Positions 1 to 9,560 are shown, counted from the stretch's first letter. The stretch: 38,589 nt of DNA from Tannerellaceae bacterium (GCA_031284375.1 JAISZY010000076.1:1-38589), one strand, 5' to 3'. A program made the numbers and translations. The notes: generated by a model from the letters alone, not told the origin.

Positions 1-165
1 GGATTGCTTCACTTCATGCGCAAGGACGAATACCTCACGCCGGATTGTTGCACTTTGTTCGCAAGGACATGCCGGACAAAAAAACCTTATCCCTCAAAAG
101 CCCCCTTAGTAGCACACAGGAACACCGCCCCAAGACGCTACCCTTATTCCCTTATTTTCCTGTTC
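1..165. repeat. Composite interspersed repeat, locus 1: degenerate REP-like module A (GGATTGCTTCACTT..GCGCAAGGACG, twice) plus module B (AAAGCCCCCTTAGTAGCACACAGG..CCCTTATTCCCTTATT)
   Basis: Same two modules recur at about 8757-9021, 25349-25605 and 38155-38362. Confidence 0.8.
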
Positions 166-192
166 CCAAACAGTTATTTACATCTTATATGA

Positions 193-777
193 TTGCAGCG
201 AATGAAAAAAGAGAAAGAAGATAAGAACAACCTTATCACCCGGAAGAAATTTCTGCGTATGTGCGGAACAGCGGTGGCGGGAACGGCGGCCGTTGCCGTA
301 TCGACCGTAGCCTTCCGACGCTTGGCCTTGCAAGACGCCTCGTGCTTCTGGCAAATAGACCCGCACAAATGCACCTTTTGCGGACGGTGCGAAACCCATT
401 GCGTTTTGCCCATCTCGGCCGTAAAGTGTATCCATGCCAACCGGGTATGCGGCTATTGCGATTTGTGCGGAGGGTATTATCGCAATAATGTGAAAGACCT
501 CAATACCGCGGCCGAAAATCTGATGTGTCCCACCGGCGCCATCCGGCGTGCGTATGTAGAAGACCCGTATTTCGAATACGCCATAGACGAAAGTCTGTGC
601 AACGGCTGCGGGAAATGCGCCAAAGGATGCAATTCGTTTGGCAACGGCTCGCTTTATCTCCAGGTGAAACAAGAACTGTGCAAGGGCTGTAATGCGTGCC
701 GGATTGCCGATGTATGCCCTTCGGGAGCTATCCGGCGGGTTGCCTATGCCACGGCTTATCTTTTGAAAGACGATTAA
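193..777 (+). CDS. Multi-cluster 4Fe-4S ferredoxin-type protein with N-terminal Tat-like/signal-anchor segment
   Basis: ORF 194 aa; TRKKFLRMCGTAVAGTAAVAVSTVAF leader; CTFCGRCETHC, CNGCGKCAKGC and CKGCNAC motifs. Confidence 0.85.
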   Translation: MQRMKKEKEDKNNLITRKKFLRMCGTAVAGTAAVAVSTVAFRRLALQDASCFWQIDPHKCTFCGRCETHCVLPISAVKCIHANRVCGYCDLCGGYYRNNVKDLNTAAENLMCPTGAIRRAYVEDPYFEYAIDESLCNGCGKCAKGCNSFGNGSLYLQVKQELCKGCNACRIADVCPSGAIRRVAYATAYLLKDD

Positions 778-791
778 TAAAAACAAGACAA

Positions 792-2069
792 ATGAGAAAA
801 ATTTCGTCCGCCCTGCTTCTGCTTTTCTGCACCTTTCTGACCCATGGGCAGAATCGTTTTCCGAAACCCGATTTCGAGTCGGGCTATCAATATCCCACCT
901 TCCGCTATCCGGTACCGAACGAAACCGTGTGGATGGTTGTAGACCTGCTCCTGCTGACGCTGCTGATGAGCCTCGTGGCCTGGTCTGTTATCCGCAAGAG
1001 GAAACGTGCGCCGGTGATACTGACGTCTATCTTTTCGGTGGGCTATTTCGGCTTTTTCCGCACCGGGTGCGTGTGTAGCATTGGCGCGATACAGAACGTA
1101 GCCCTGGCATTGGTCGATTCGTCGTACGCCATGCCGCTTGTGGTGGCGCTGTTTTTTATTCTTCCCATCTTCTTCACCCTTTTGTTCGGGCGGGTATTCT
1201 GTGCCGGCGTATGCCCGCTCGGCGCCTTGCAGGAATTGGCGAATGTAAAGAACTACCGGCTCTCCGGAGCGCTTGCCTCGGCCTTAGGTCTTATTCCGTG
1301 GATATATCTCATTTTTGCGATATTGTTTGCCGTTACGCGCACAAGTTTTATTATCTGCCGGTTCGATCCTTTTATCGGCATCTTCCGTCTGGGAGGCGAT
1401 ATGGGCATGATTCTGTTTGGAAGCCTTTTGCTGATAGCCTCTGTTTTTACAGGGCGGCCGTTCTGTCGTTTCCTCTGTCCTTACGGCGCGATACTCAGTC
1501 TTTTTTCGCGGGTATCGGTTTGGAAGATGCGCCTCACCCCCTCGTGTATCAACTGCGAGCTTTGCCATAATGCCTGTCCGGTCGATGCCATCCGCCCGCC
1601 GTACGAGAATAAAGTAAAAGAAAGCCGAACGCAGGGCGTAAAGCGGATTCTCGCTTACCTGATATTTTTGCCGGTGATGACGGCCGGCGGCGCTTTTCTG
1701 TTGTCTCTGACGAGCGATTCCGTAAGCCGCGTTCACAAAGACATGCAATTGTACGATATGGCGGTGCAGAACGAAGCATCGCCGCAAAATATATTACCGC
1801 TGGAGCTGGAGGTCTTTTACGGACAGGGAGGCGCTTTTCAAGAGCTTACCTCGCGCAGCGAACGTCTTCGGGCCGATTTTGAACGATATGCCGCCATAGC
1901 CGGCGGTCTGATAGGTTTGGTTATCGGTCTTACGCTGATAAACCTGTCTTTGAAGCGCACCCGGCCCACGTACGAAATAGACGATGCCGCTTGCGTAAAC
2001 TGTGGTAAGTGCTTCAACTATTGCCCGCAAAACAGAATGAATGTAACACAAGGAAACAATAAATTATGA
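792..2069 (+). CDS. NapH/NosR-like polytopic membrane 4Fe-4S binding protein
   Basis: Likely start ATG 792 (MRKISSALLLLF) rather than 696; several TM segments; FCAGVCPLGA, FCRFLCPYGA, CINCELCHNACP and CVNCGKCFNYCP motifs. Confidence 0.85.
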   Translation: MRKISSALLLLFCTFLTHGQNRFPKPDFESGYQYPTFRYPVPNETVWMVVDLLLLTLLMSLVAWSVIRKRKRAPVILTSIFSVGYFGFFRTGCVCSIGAIQNVALALVDSSYAMPLVVALFFILPIFFTLLFGRVFCAGVCPLGALQELANVKNYRLSGALASALGLIPWIYLIFAILFAVTRTSFIICRFDPFIGIFRLGGDMGMILFGSLLLIASVFTGRPFCRFLCPYGAILSLFSRVSVWKMRLTPSCINCELCHNACPVDAIRPPYENKVKESRTQGVKRILAYLIFLPVMTAGGAFLLSLTSDSVSRVHKDMQLYDMAVQNEASPQNILPLELEVFYGQGGAFQELTSRSERLRADFERYAAIAGGLIGLVIGLTLINLSLKRTRPTYEIDDAACVNCGKCFNYCPQNRMNVTQGNNKL

Positions 2070-3820
2070 AGAGAATTATTTTAAGGAACATAGCGATTGT
2101 GTCGGCCATCTTTCTTGTCACCTTTTCGATTATGCTCGTCACCAATTATTTTCAGGTAAGAGAAGTCAATCCCTTGCAGACAGGAGTAATCGAGACGCTC
2201 AAGCAGATGAACGAAGAGAACGCCAATAACGTAGAACTCCAAGAACAAATCAGACAACTCGATCTCTTAGCCCGCAGAGCCTATTTTGTAAGTATGGATC
2301 ATTTAATGACGGGCGTTTATATCTTAATCGGCATGTTGCTGGTATTCGTCGTATCGCTACGCTTATATTTTGCCGGGGATCAGCATATCCCCGGCAAGCA
2401 AATACATCCGGTAGACGATTGGGCCATCAAAACGCATGCCCGCGAATATGTTAGTTGGGCAGCCGGCGGATTTGTGGTAGCGGCCTTGGTCTTCGTATTC
2501 CTCACCTCGCCCTATCTCCAAACAAAGACCGACCAACCACCCGAAACGCTGGCCGAAGCGGAAGTCGCCCCGGAAGAATTGGCCGAGCAACCCGAACCGG
2601 AGGCCGTCGTCGAACCGGAGGCGGAATTGGCCGAAGAAGAATCGCCGGCCGAAGTAGAGGTATCCAAAGTAACGCACAACTGTTTTCGGGGAAATAATTC
2701 CAACGCCATATCTTCCGCCCGGAACGTGCCCGTTCAATGGAACCTGAGTACCAAAGAAAACATTGCCTGGACAACCGACATTCCCCGGCAAGGATATAAT
2801 TCTCCCGTGATTAACGGCTCCAGGGTATTCGTCACCGGAGCCGACGAACAAGCGCGCGAACTCTACTGTTACGACCTCAACAGCGGGGAACAACGCTGGA
2901 CATTGGCCGCCAACGACATTTCCGGTTCGCCTTCTCAGATGCCCAAGACTTCCGCCGATACGGGGCTTGCCGCTTCCACCGTAGCCACAAACGGCAAGCA
3001 AGTCTGCGCCATCTTTGCCTCCGGCGATTTGATTTGCGCCGACATGGACGGCAAACGATTGTGGGCAAAAAACCTCGGCGTGCCCGACAATCATTACGGA
3101 TATGCTTCCTCGCTCTTAGTGTTCGGAAACTTACTCATTGTACAATACGACAACCTTAATTCTCCCCGTCTGATGGCTTTGGATATGGCCACCGGCGCCG
3201 AACGTTGGAATAAGGCGAGAACAGACAAGATTACCTGGAGTTCGCCCATCATTGCCTACGTAAACAACCAACCGCAATTGGTTCTGATGAGCAACCCGGC
3301 CATCACGGCTTATAATCCCAACAACGGCGAACAATACTGGCGGGTAGAAGGTCTGAGCGGCGAAGTAGCCTCCAGTCCTTGCAGCGCCGGGGGACTTGTA
3401 TTCGGAGCCAGCGAATATGCCGCCCTGATAGCCGTAGACGCCACAACGGGTCAGACGCTATGGCAGGCCAATGATTTTCTGCCCGAAGTATCGTCGCCGG
3501 TTGCTACGGCCGAGCATGTGTATTTAGCTACGAGCTATGGCGTCTTAGCCTGTTATGACGCAAAGACGGGCGAGTTGAAACAGTCGCACGAACTGAATAC
3601 GGAGTTTTACTCTTCGCCCGTCATTACGGAGGGAAAGCTTTATGTGTTCAGCAACAGCGGCCGGATGTACATTTATTCTGCCAACAACGATTTCCGGTTG
3701 CTTTATTCCTTCGAGACCGGTCAGCCTACCTTTGCCACTCCGGCTTTCACGGACGGGAAGATTATTGTTCGCACGCAAAACTCCCTGTATTGTGTTACCA
3801 ATTCATCCGTACATTCATGA
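2066..3820 (+). CDS. Membrane-anchored PQQ-binding-like (WD-like) beta-propeller protein
   Basis: ORF 584 aa; N-terminal TM helices; acidic P/E-rich linker; repeated blades of the type DLNSGEQRW / NPNNGEQYW / DATTGQTLW; ATGA overlap with upstream gene. Confidence 0.85.
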   Translation: MKRIILRNIAIVSAIFLVTFSIMLVTNYFQVREVNPLQTGVIETLKQMNEENANNVELQEQIRQLDLLARRAYFVSMDHLMTGVYILIGMLLVFVVSLRLYFAGDQHIPGKQIHPVDDWAIKTHAREYVSWAAGGFVVAALVFVFLTSPYLQTKTDQPPETLAEAEVAPEELAEQPEPEAVVEPEAELAEEESPAEVEVSKVTHNCFRGNNSNAISSARNVPVQWNLSTKENIAWTTDIPRQGYNSPVINGSRVFVTGADEQARELYCYDLNSGEQRWTLAANDISGSPSQMPKTSADTGLAASTVATNGKQVCAIFASGDLICADMDGKRLWAKNLGVPDNHYGYASSLLVFGNLLIVQYDNLNSPRLMALDMATGAERWNKARTDKITWSSPIIAYVNNQPQLVLMSNPAITAYNPNNGEQYWRVEGLSGEVASSPCSAGGLVFGASEYAALIAVDATTGQTLWQANDFLPEVSSPVATAEHVYLATSYGVLACYDAKTGELKQSHELNTEFYSSPVITEGKLYVFSNSGRMYIYSANNDFRLLYSFETGQPTFATPAFTDGKIIVRTQNSLYCVTNSSVHS

Positions 3821-6231
3821 GCCGTGAATCCACAAACTGTTCGTGCAACGGACGGACGGAAAACCCGGAAGAGTCCATCCTTGGCCGCACAGACAGAAGG
3901 ATAGATACCGTAGGACGGGGAAGGGAAACCATCATCCCTTTGCTGCAAGCCCTTCAAACGGAATTTAGCTACCTCCCCCGCGAAGCTATCGAGCGGGTGT
4001 ACGAACGTACGGAAATCAACCGGGCGCAACTCATCAGCGTATCTACGTTTTATTCGCAGTTCAGGCACATCCCGTTGGGGAAGTATTTGATTAAGGTCTG
4101 TACCGGCACGGCCTGTCATGTGAAAGGAGCAAGCAACGTATACGACGCCTTCCTTCGGCAGTTAGGCATTGAAGAGGGAGGTACAACTACGTCCGACCGT
4201 CTCTTCTCCGTCGAGAAAATAGCCTGTCTCGGCTGCTGCACCCTGGCGCCCGTCGTACAGATAGAAGAGAAGATATACGGCCACGTGATGCCCGGACGAG
4301 TAGACGAAGTCGTTGCCGATTTCTTGGAAATGCAGGAAAGCAAAAAGAAAGACGAGCTTGTACCATCTGCCGGACAAATAGCCGGAGAGGTGCGGCTCGG
4401 CATGGGTTCGTGCTGCATGGCCAGCGGCTCGGCAGACATCTACCGGGAGTTGAAGACGGCTTCCGCCCAACTGGGGATTGATATACGCATCAAGCCGGTA
4501 GGATGCGTAGGCGTATGCAATAAAGTTCCGCTGATTGATGTAGTCGAGGCAAACGGGAACATAGCTCGTTATCCCAATGTGAAAGCCATCGAGATAAAAG
4601 AAATCCTGCATCATCACTTTCAGCCGGCCGGCTATCTGAAGCGACTGAAAAACCGGGTCTGGGGTTATGTCGATACGTTTCATACAGACCTCACCTGGGA
4701 TAATGTGGTATGGAAACCGGAACAGGAACGTACCGGACTTATCAATAGTTTCCTTTACAACCAACAACATATTTCTACCGAAGGATACGGGGTTCTTACG
4801 CCGCTCAACATAGAAGAATACAGCGCCCACGGCGGATTCGAAGCCTTGCAACAAGCGCTCTCCGTTACACCCGCCCACGTGGTGGATACCGTAAGGAAAA
4901 GCGGCCTGCGCGGACGCGGCGGCGGCGGATTCCTTACCGGACAGAAGTGGAGCATCGTAGCCTCGGCGCCGGGAGAACACAAATACATGATATGTAACGG
5001 CGACGAAGGAGACCCCGGAGCCTTCATGGATCGTATGATGCTCGAATCGTATCCCTTCCGTGTAATCGAAGGGATGCTGATTGCCGCTTATGCCGTAGGC
5101 GCCGACCGGGGGATTTTCTACATACGGGCCGAATATCCGTTGGCCGTAACGCGGATAAAGACGGCCATCGGTCTATGCCGGGAGAAAGGATGGATTGGGC
5201 CTCGGATAGCCGGCAGCGATTTCTCTTTCGATGTTTCGGTCTTTGAAGGAGCCGGCGCTTTTGTGTGCGGAGAAGAAACGGCCCTCATTGCCTCTATCGA
5301 AGGAAACCGCGGATTCCCCAAACAACGTCCCCCCTACCCTGCCGTACAAGGACTGTATGCTCGCCCTACGTTGGTGAATAATGTAGAAACACTCAGTCAG
5401 ATTGCTTACATCGTAAAGCACGGGGCAGAGCATTATGCGGCGATAGGAACGGAGAAAAGCAAGGGAACGAAGGTCTTTGCCTTAGCCGGGAAAATCAATC
5501 ACGGCGGACTTATCGAGGTGCCTATGGGGATTACGCTCCGTCAAATCATTGAAGAGATAGGCGGAGGTGTGGAGAAGGGAGAAAAACTCAAGGCGGTGCA
5601 GATAGGAGGTCCGTCGGGCGGTTGTATCCCTGCCGAACTCTGCGATATGCAAGTGGACTTCGACGCCTTCACACAATTGGGGGCTATGATGGGGTCGGGA
5701 GGATTGGTGGTATTGAGCGATCGGGATTGCATGGTAGACGTAGCCCGCTATTTCCTGAGCTTTACGTGCGACCAGTCTTGCGGCAAATGCACCTCTTGCC
5801 GGGTCGGAACACGCAGGATGCTCGATTTGCTCAACAAAATATGCAGCGGCAAAGCTCGGATGAGCGACATCGACCTGCTGGAAGAACTTGCCCTGCACAT
5901 CAAACAATCCGCCCTTTGCGGACTGGGGAAAACGGCGCCCAATCCGGTACTGACTACCCTCAAGTATTTCCGCCACGAATACGAGGAACACGTCCGCGGT
6001 ATCTGCCGGACAGGCGTCTGCAAGGATTTGATAAAGTACGAAGTCACCTCCAACTGCATCGGCTGTACCAAGTGCGCCAAAGCTTGCCCGGTCGAAGCTA
6101 TCCCCTACACGCCCTACGAGATACATATAATAGATGTAGGGCGATGCGTACTCTGCGGTTTGTGCGCAGAAGAATGTAGATACGAAGCCATTCAAAAAGT
6201 AGCATTATATGACGAACATCGTAATCAATAA
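3817..6231 (+). CDS. NuoE/NuoF-type fused NADH dehydrogenase (HydB-like) subunit with C-terminal ferredoxin domain
   Basis: Start ATG 3817 overlaps upstream stop; NuoE-like thioredoxin-fold Cys set; GLRGRGGGGFLTGQKW FMN/NADH loop; CGKCTSCRVGTRRM; C-terminal CIGCTKCAKACP and CVLCGLCAEEC. Confidence 0.92.
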   Translation: MSRESTNCSCNGRTENPEESILGRTDRRIDTVGRGRETIIPLLQALQTEFSYLPREAIERVYERTEINRAQLISVSTFYSQFRHIPLGKYLIKVCTGTACHVKGASNVYDAFLRQLGIEEGGTTTSDRLFSVEKIACLGCCTLAPVVQIEEKIYGHVMPGRVDEVVADFLEMQESKKKDELVPSAGQIAGEVRLGMGSCCMASGSADIYRELKTASAQLGIDIRIKPVGCVGVCNKVPLIDVVEANGNIARYPNVKAIEIKEILHHHFQPAGYLKRLKNRVWGYVDTFHTDLTWDNVVWKPEQERTGLINSFLYNQQHISTEGYGVLTPLNIEEYSAHGGFEALQQALSVTPAHVVDTVRKSGLRGRGGGGFLTGQKWSIVASAPGEHKYMICNGDEGDPGAFMDRMMLESYPFRVIEGMLIAAYAVGADRGIFYIRAEYPLAVTRIKTAIGLCREKGWIGPRIAGSDFSFDVSVFEGAGAFVCGEETALIASIEGNRGFPKQRPPYPAVQGLYARPTLVNNVETLSQIAYIVKHGAEHYAAIGTEKSKGTKVFALAGKINHGGLIEVPMGITLRQIIEEIGGGVEKGEKLKAVQIGGPSGGCIPAELCDMQVDFDAFTQLGAMMGSGGLVVLSDRDCMVDVARYFLSFTCDQSCGKCTSCRVGTRRMLDLLNKICSGKARMSDIDLLEELALHIKQSALCGLGKTAPNPVLTTLKYFRHEYEEHVRGICRTGVCKDLIKYEVTSNCIGCTKCAKACPVEAIPYTPYEIHIIDVGRCVLCGLCAEECRYEAIQKVALYDEHRNQ

Positions 6232-7492
6232 CCGGGAAGTAAAGGCGCACGAAGGGGAAACCCTGATAGAAACCGCTCGCAGGTGTGGGTTTTCTATCCC
6301 CTCCCTCTGTTACTCCGGACATGCGAAGCATCAATCTTCCTGTATGGTATGCGCCGTCCGGAACGGGAAGACAGGACAAATCATCCCCTCTTGCACCACC
6401 CTGCCCACCGAGGGAATGGAGATAGATACCGAAAGCAACGAAGTAATATCCTCCCGAACCCTCTCGCTCGAATTACTGCTGAGCGACCACCGCGCCGATT
6501 GCGAAGCGCCATGCCGCACAGCCTGCCCCGGCAACATGGACGTGGCAAGGATGAACCGGTTGTACGACCAAGGACGATACGAAGAAGCCTTGCATTTGCT
6601 TCGGGATACCCTTGTCATCCCCGCTACGCTTTGCTACATCTGCAATGCGCCCTGCGAAAAGATTTGCCGGCGGGGAGATGTGAGCGCGTCCGTTTCCATC
6701 CGGGAAATCAAAAAGGCGTTGGTGGCAAAAACAGATCTGAACAAGATACCGAAGCCTCCCGGAAACGGCAAACGGATAGCCGTAAAAGGTTCCGATCCGA
6801 TGGCGCTGTCGGCTGCCTATCATTTGCGCAAACAAGGGTATGAGGTGCACGTGTTCGAACCGGCCGGCGAGATACTGCTCCCGCATATCGCTCAGCCGGA
6901 AAGAGCGCCGGCTGAGCTGCTGGCGCTGGAAATAAACGTGATGAAACAAATGGGCGTGGAGTTTATCCTGCTGCAAGAACCGGAACCGGAGGCCTACCAT
7001 CGTGTGATTACGCCGCAGACAAAAACAAAGCAACCGGCCAAGCTATCGCTCGAAGGTCGCTATCTGGCGCAAGGGCAAGACAGCAAACCGTTCAACTCTA
7101 CATACTCTCGCTTCAGCGATTCGGAGAAGAAAGCATTGGCCGGCGATACGGAAACAATGACCAACAAAAGCGGATGTCTCTACTGCGATTGCGACGCAAA
7201 AACGTCCTGCCTACTCCGTCAATATGCTTCCGAATACGGCATCCGCAGCAGTCGCTACACAAAGACCCTCACACAGGAAGCCCTCCGCCGGCAAGCGGTA
7301 TCGGCTACCATGTACTTCGAACAAGCCAAGTGTATCAAATGCGGTCTCTGCGTCTATAATAGCGTGAATGGTTTTACTTTCAGAGACCGGGGCTTCGTGA
7401 TGCAAGTGGTATTGCCCGAAGAAAACGCCTCTCATATATCGGAAGAACTTTGCGAACTATGTCCCACCGGGGCTTTATACAGGAGGGAATAG
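6209..7492 (+). CDS. 2Fe-2S ferredoxin / NuoG-N-terminal-like protein with truncated, degenerate flavin-oxidoreductase domain and C-terminal Fe-S segment
   Basis: N-terminal CYSGHAKHQSSCMVC 2Fe-2S pattern; DCEAPCRTACPGNMDVA and CYICNAPCEKICRRG (GltD/DPYD Fer4_20-like); GKRIAVKGSDPMALSAAYHLRKQGYEVHVFE; C-terminal CIKCGLC and CELCPTGAL. Confidence 0.8.
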   Translation: MTNIVINNREVKAHEGETLIETARRCGFSIPSLCYSGHAKHQSSCMVCAVRNGKTGQIIPSCTTLPTEGMEIDTESNEVISSRTLSLELLLSDHRADCEAPCRTACPGNMDVARMNRLYDQGRYEEALHLLRDTLVIPATLCYICNAPCEKICRRGDVSASVSIREIKKALVAKTDLNKIPKPPGNGKRIAVKGSDPMALSAAYHLRKQGYEVHVFEPAGEILLPHIAQPERAPAELLALEINVMKQMGVEFILLQEPEPEAYHRVITPQTKTKQPAKLSLEGRYLAQGQDSKPFNSTYSRFSDSEKKALAGDTETMTNKSGCLYCDCDAKTSCLLRQYASEYGIRSSRYTKTLTQEALRRQAVSATMYFEQAKCIKCGLCVYNSVNGFTFRDRGFVMQVVLPEENASHISEELCELCPTGALYRRE

Positions 7493-7498
7493 AAGAGG

Positions 7499-8647
7499 AT
7501 GAAAGCATTGTATTTCCTTCCCCTGCTTCTGTTCTGGGGATGTGCCGGAGAGCCGGGAGCCGGCACGGACGCCGGAGTGTCGGATTGGCCATTCTTCCGC
7601 GGAGACGCCGGACTGCGGGGATATAGCGCAGTAGAGCTACCGGAGAAACCGGTTTTGCGGTGGACGTACCCAAGCGAGGCGCGCACGGCTTCATCGCCCG
7701 TTGTATACCGTCAAACGGCCTATTGGTGCGACAAACGGGGACAGACGTATGGGGTAGATATAGACGGAAACCGCTGTTTTGCTTACAACTTTGCCACTGC
7801 CGTAGAAGCTACGCCCATGATATACGATTCGGTACTTTACATCGGACGCATCGACGGCTATATGAGCGCCCTCTCGCTGGAAAAACAGGATACGTTGTGG
7901 AACTTTGAAACGATGGGACAAATCTCGGCTTCGCCTAATATAGTCCTCTTCGAAGGCCGGCCGGCGGTGGTCTTCGGCAGTTACGACAACTATCTTTACT
8001 GCATCGACAAAGAGAACGGGCGGGAGATTTGCCGTTTCGAATCGGGCTATTACATCAATGGCGCCGTGGCGCTGATGGAACATTATTTCCTTTCCGGAGG
8101 ATGCGACGCCTGGCTGCGGATTATAGACGGAAGCAACGGACAGCCTTCCGATTCGCTACTGTTGGACACGTATATCCCGGCTTCTCCGGCCATCGACGGC
8201 GAATACGGTTATATAGCCGACCATTCGGGCAATGTCTACGAACTGGTGGTTCGCGACGGGAAAATCCTTCGTTCCGGAAAGATAGTAACGGCTACCAACG
8301 ACAGCGGCTCTTTTGTTTCCGTCCCCGCCCTATCGTCCACCACCTTGTTCCTGCTCTCGGACGACCGCTATCTGTATGCCATAGACCGGAGCAGCGGAGC
8401 CGTTCGGTGGAAATATCTCCAGAAAGGCCCTTCGGGCGAAAGCTCTCCGGTTGTATGCCGCAACAAGGTGATCTCCTGCACGCGGTCGGGCATAGTTTCT
8501 GTGCTCGATGCAAAGAACGGCGAATTATTGTGGGAATACGACACCGGCGAGTCCATCACGGCTTGTCCGGCGGTTATCAAAGGATATTTCTACATTCTTA
8601 CGGCCAAGGGAACGCTTTTCTGTTTTGGCGATACACCTTCGATATAA
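7499..8647 (+). CDS. PQQ-binding-like beta-propeller lipoprotein
   Basis: ORF 382 aa; lipobox LPLLLFWGC; propeller blades (KENGREICRFES, DRSSGAVRWKYL, DAKNGELLWEYD). Confidence 0.85.
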   Translation: MKALYFLPLLLFWGCAGEPGAGTDAGVSDWPFFRGDAGLRGYSAVELPEKPVLRWTYPSEARTASSPVVYRQTAYWCDKRGQTYGVDIDGNRCFAYNFATAVEATPMIYDSVLYIGRIDGYMSALSLEKQDTLWNFETMGQISASPNIVLFEGRPAVVFGSYDNYLYCIDKENGREICRFESGYYINGAVALMEHYFLSGGCDAWLRIIDGSNGQPSDSLLLDTYIPASPAIDGEYGYIADHSGNVYELVVRDGKILRSGKIVTATNDSGSFVSVPALSSTTLFLLSDDRYLYAIDRSSGAVRWKYLQKGPSGESSPVVCRNKVISCTRSGIVSVLDAKNGELLWEYDTGESITACPAVIKGYFYILTAKGTLFCFGDTPSI

Positions 8648-8759
8648 TTTCACCTGGGCCTTGTTCGCCCCGCGTATTTTCCTGTCGCAAGGCTAAGTAG
8701 AGACTGCCTCCGCAGCTCCGCTTTGTTCGCAAAGAACTGTACAAAACCCTTATTTTTTA

Positions 8760-8884
8760 AAGCCCCCTTAGTAGCGCACAGAAACAATCCCGCAACCTCT
8801 GCCCTTATTCCCTTATTACCCAATAACCCAATAAGGGAATAAGGGAGAGAAATCAGATAGGTTTGCCTGCTACTAAGGGGGCTT
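8760..8884. repeat. Module B, full inverted-repeat form (125 bp hairpin)
   Basis: Perfect outer arms AAGCCCCCTTAGTAG (8760-8774) / CTACTAAGGGGGCTT (8870-8884) and inner arms CCCTTATTCCCTTATT (8802-8817) / AATAAGGGAATAAGGG (8830-8845). Confidence 0.9.
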
Positions 8885-8904
8885 GGGGAAGATAAGGGCG
8901 CCCG

Positions 8905-9021
8905 TCATCCTTGCGAACGCAGTGAAGCAATCCGGCAAACTCCAGCCCGTCATTGCGAACGCAGTGAAGCAATCCAGTGTTGCGTGTTTGCTGGATTGCT
9001 TCACTACGTTCGCAATGACGG
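8905..9021. repeat. Module A REP-like element: two direct copies and one inverted copy of GTCATTGCGAACGCAGTGAAGCAATCC
   Basis: Direct, direct, inverted layout; arms able to form a roughly 28-bp stem; repeated at 25488-25605 and 38155-38260. Confidence 0.88.
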
Positions 9022-9035
9022 AGTGGATAAAAAAC

Positions 9036-9533
9036 TTTTTTAGAAAGCCCGCCGATAATTCGATTTACCCTTTCTAAAAAAGTAGAAAGCCCGCCGACAA
9101 TTCGATTTGACCTTTCTAAAAAATTAGAAAGCCCGCCGACAATTCGATTTGACCTTTCTAAAAAATTAGAAGAGTCGCCGACAATTCGATTTGACCTTTC
9201 TAAAAATTAGAAGGGTCGCCGACAATTCGATTCACCCTTTCTAAAAATTAGAAGAGTCGCCGACAATTCAATTCACCCTTTCTAAAAATTAGAAAGCCTG
9301 CCGACAATTTGATTTGACCTTTCTAAAAAATTAGAAAGCCTGCCGACAATTCGATTCACCCTTTCTAAAAATTAGAAAGCCTGCCGACAATTCGATTTGA
9401 CCTTTCTAAAAAATTAGAAAGCCCGCCGACAATTCGATTTGACCTTCCACAAAAATTAGAAAGCCTGCCGACAATTCGATTTGACCTTTCTAAAAAATTA
9501 GAAAGCCTGCCGACAATTCGATTTGACCTTTAA
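9036..9533. repeat. Tandem hairpin array 1: 12 units of about 42 bp (41-42)
   Basis: GCCGA starts at 9051, 9093, 9135, 9177, 9218, 9259, 9300, 9342, 9383, 9425, 9467, 9509; each unit centres on CTTTCTAA..TTAGAAAG. Confidence 0.95.
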
Positions 9534-9560
9534 CCCAATTCTACACATATTGCAACAAAA

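Noticed and set aside
2363-3094. 243-aa minus-strand ORF
   Set aside because: Shadow ORF antisense to the PQQ-like propeller gene.
8883-9077. 64-aa plus-strand ORF
   Set aside because: Composed entirely of interspersed repeat module A.
9036-9533. CRISPR array
   Set aside because: Units are contiguous tandem repeats with no unique spacers, and no cas genes are present in the window.
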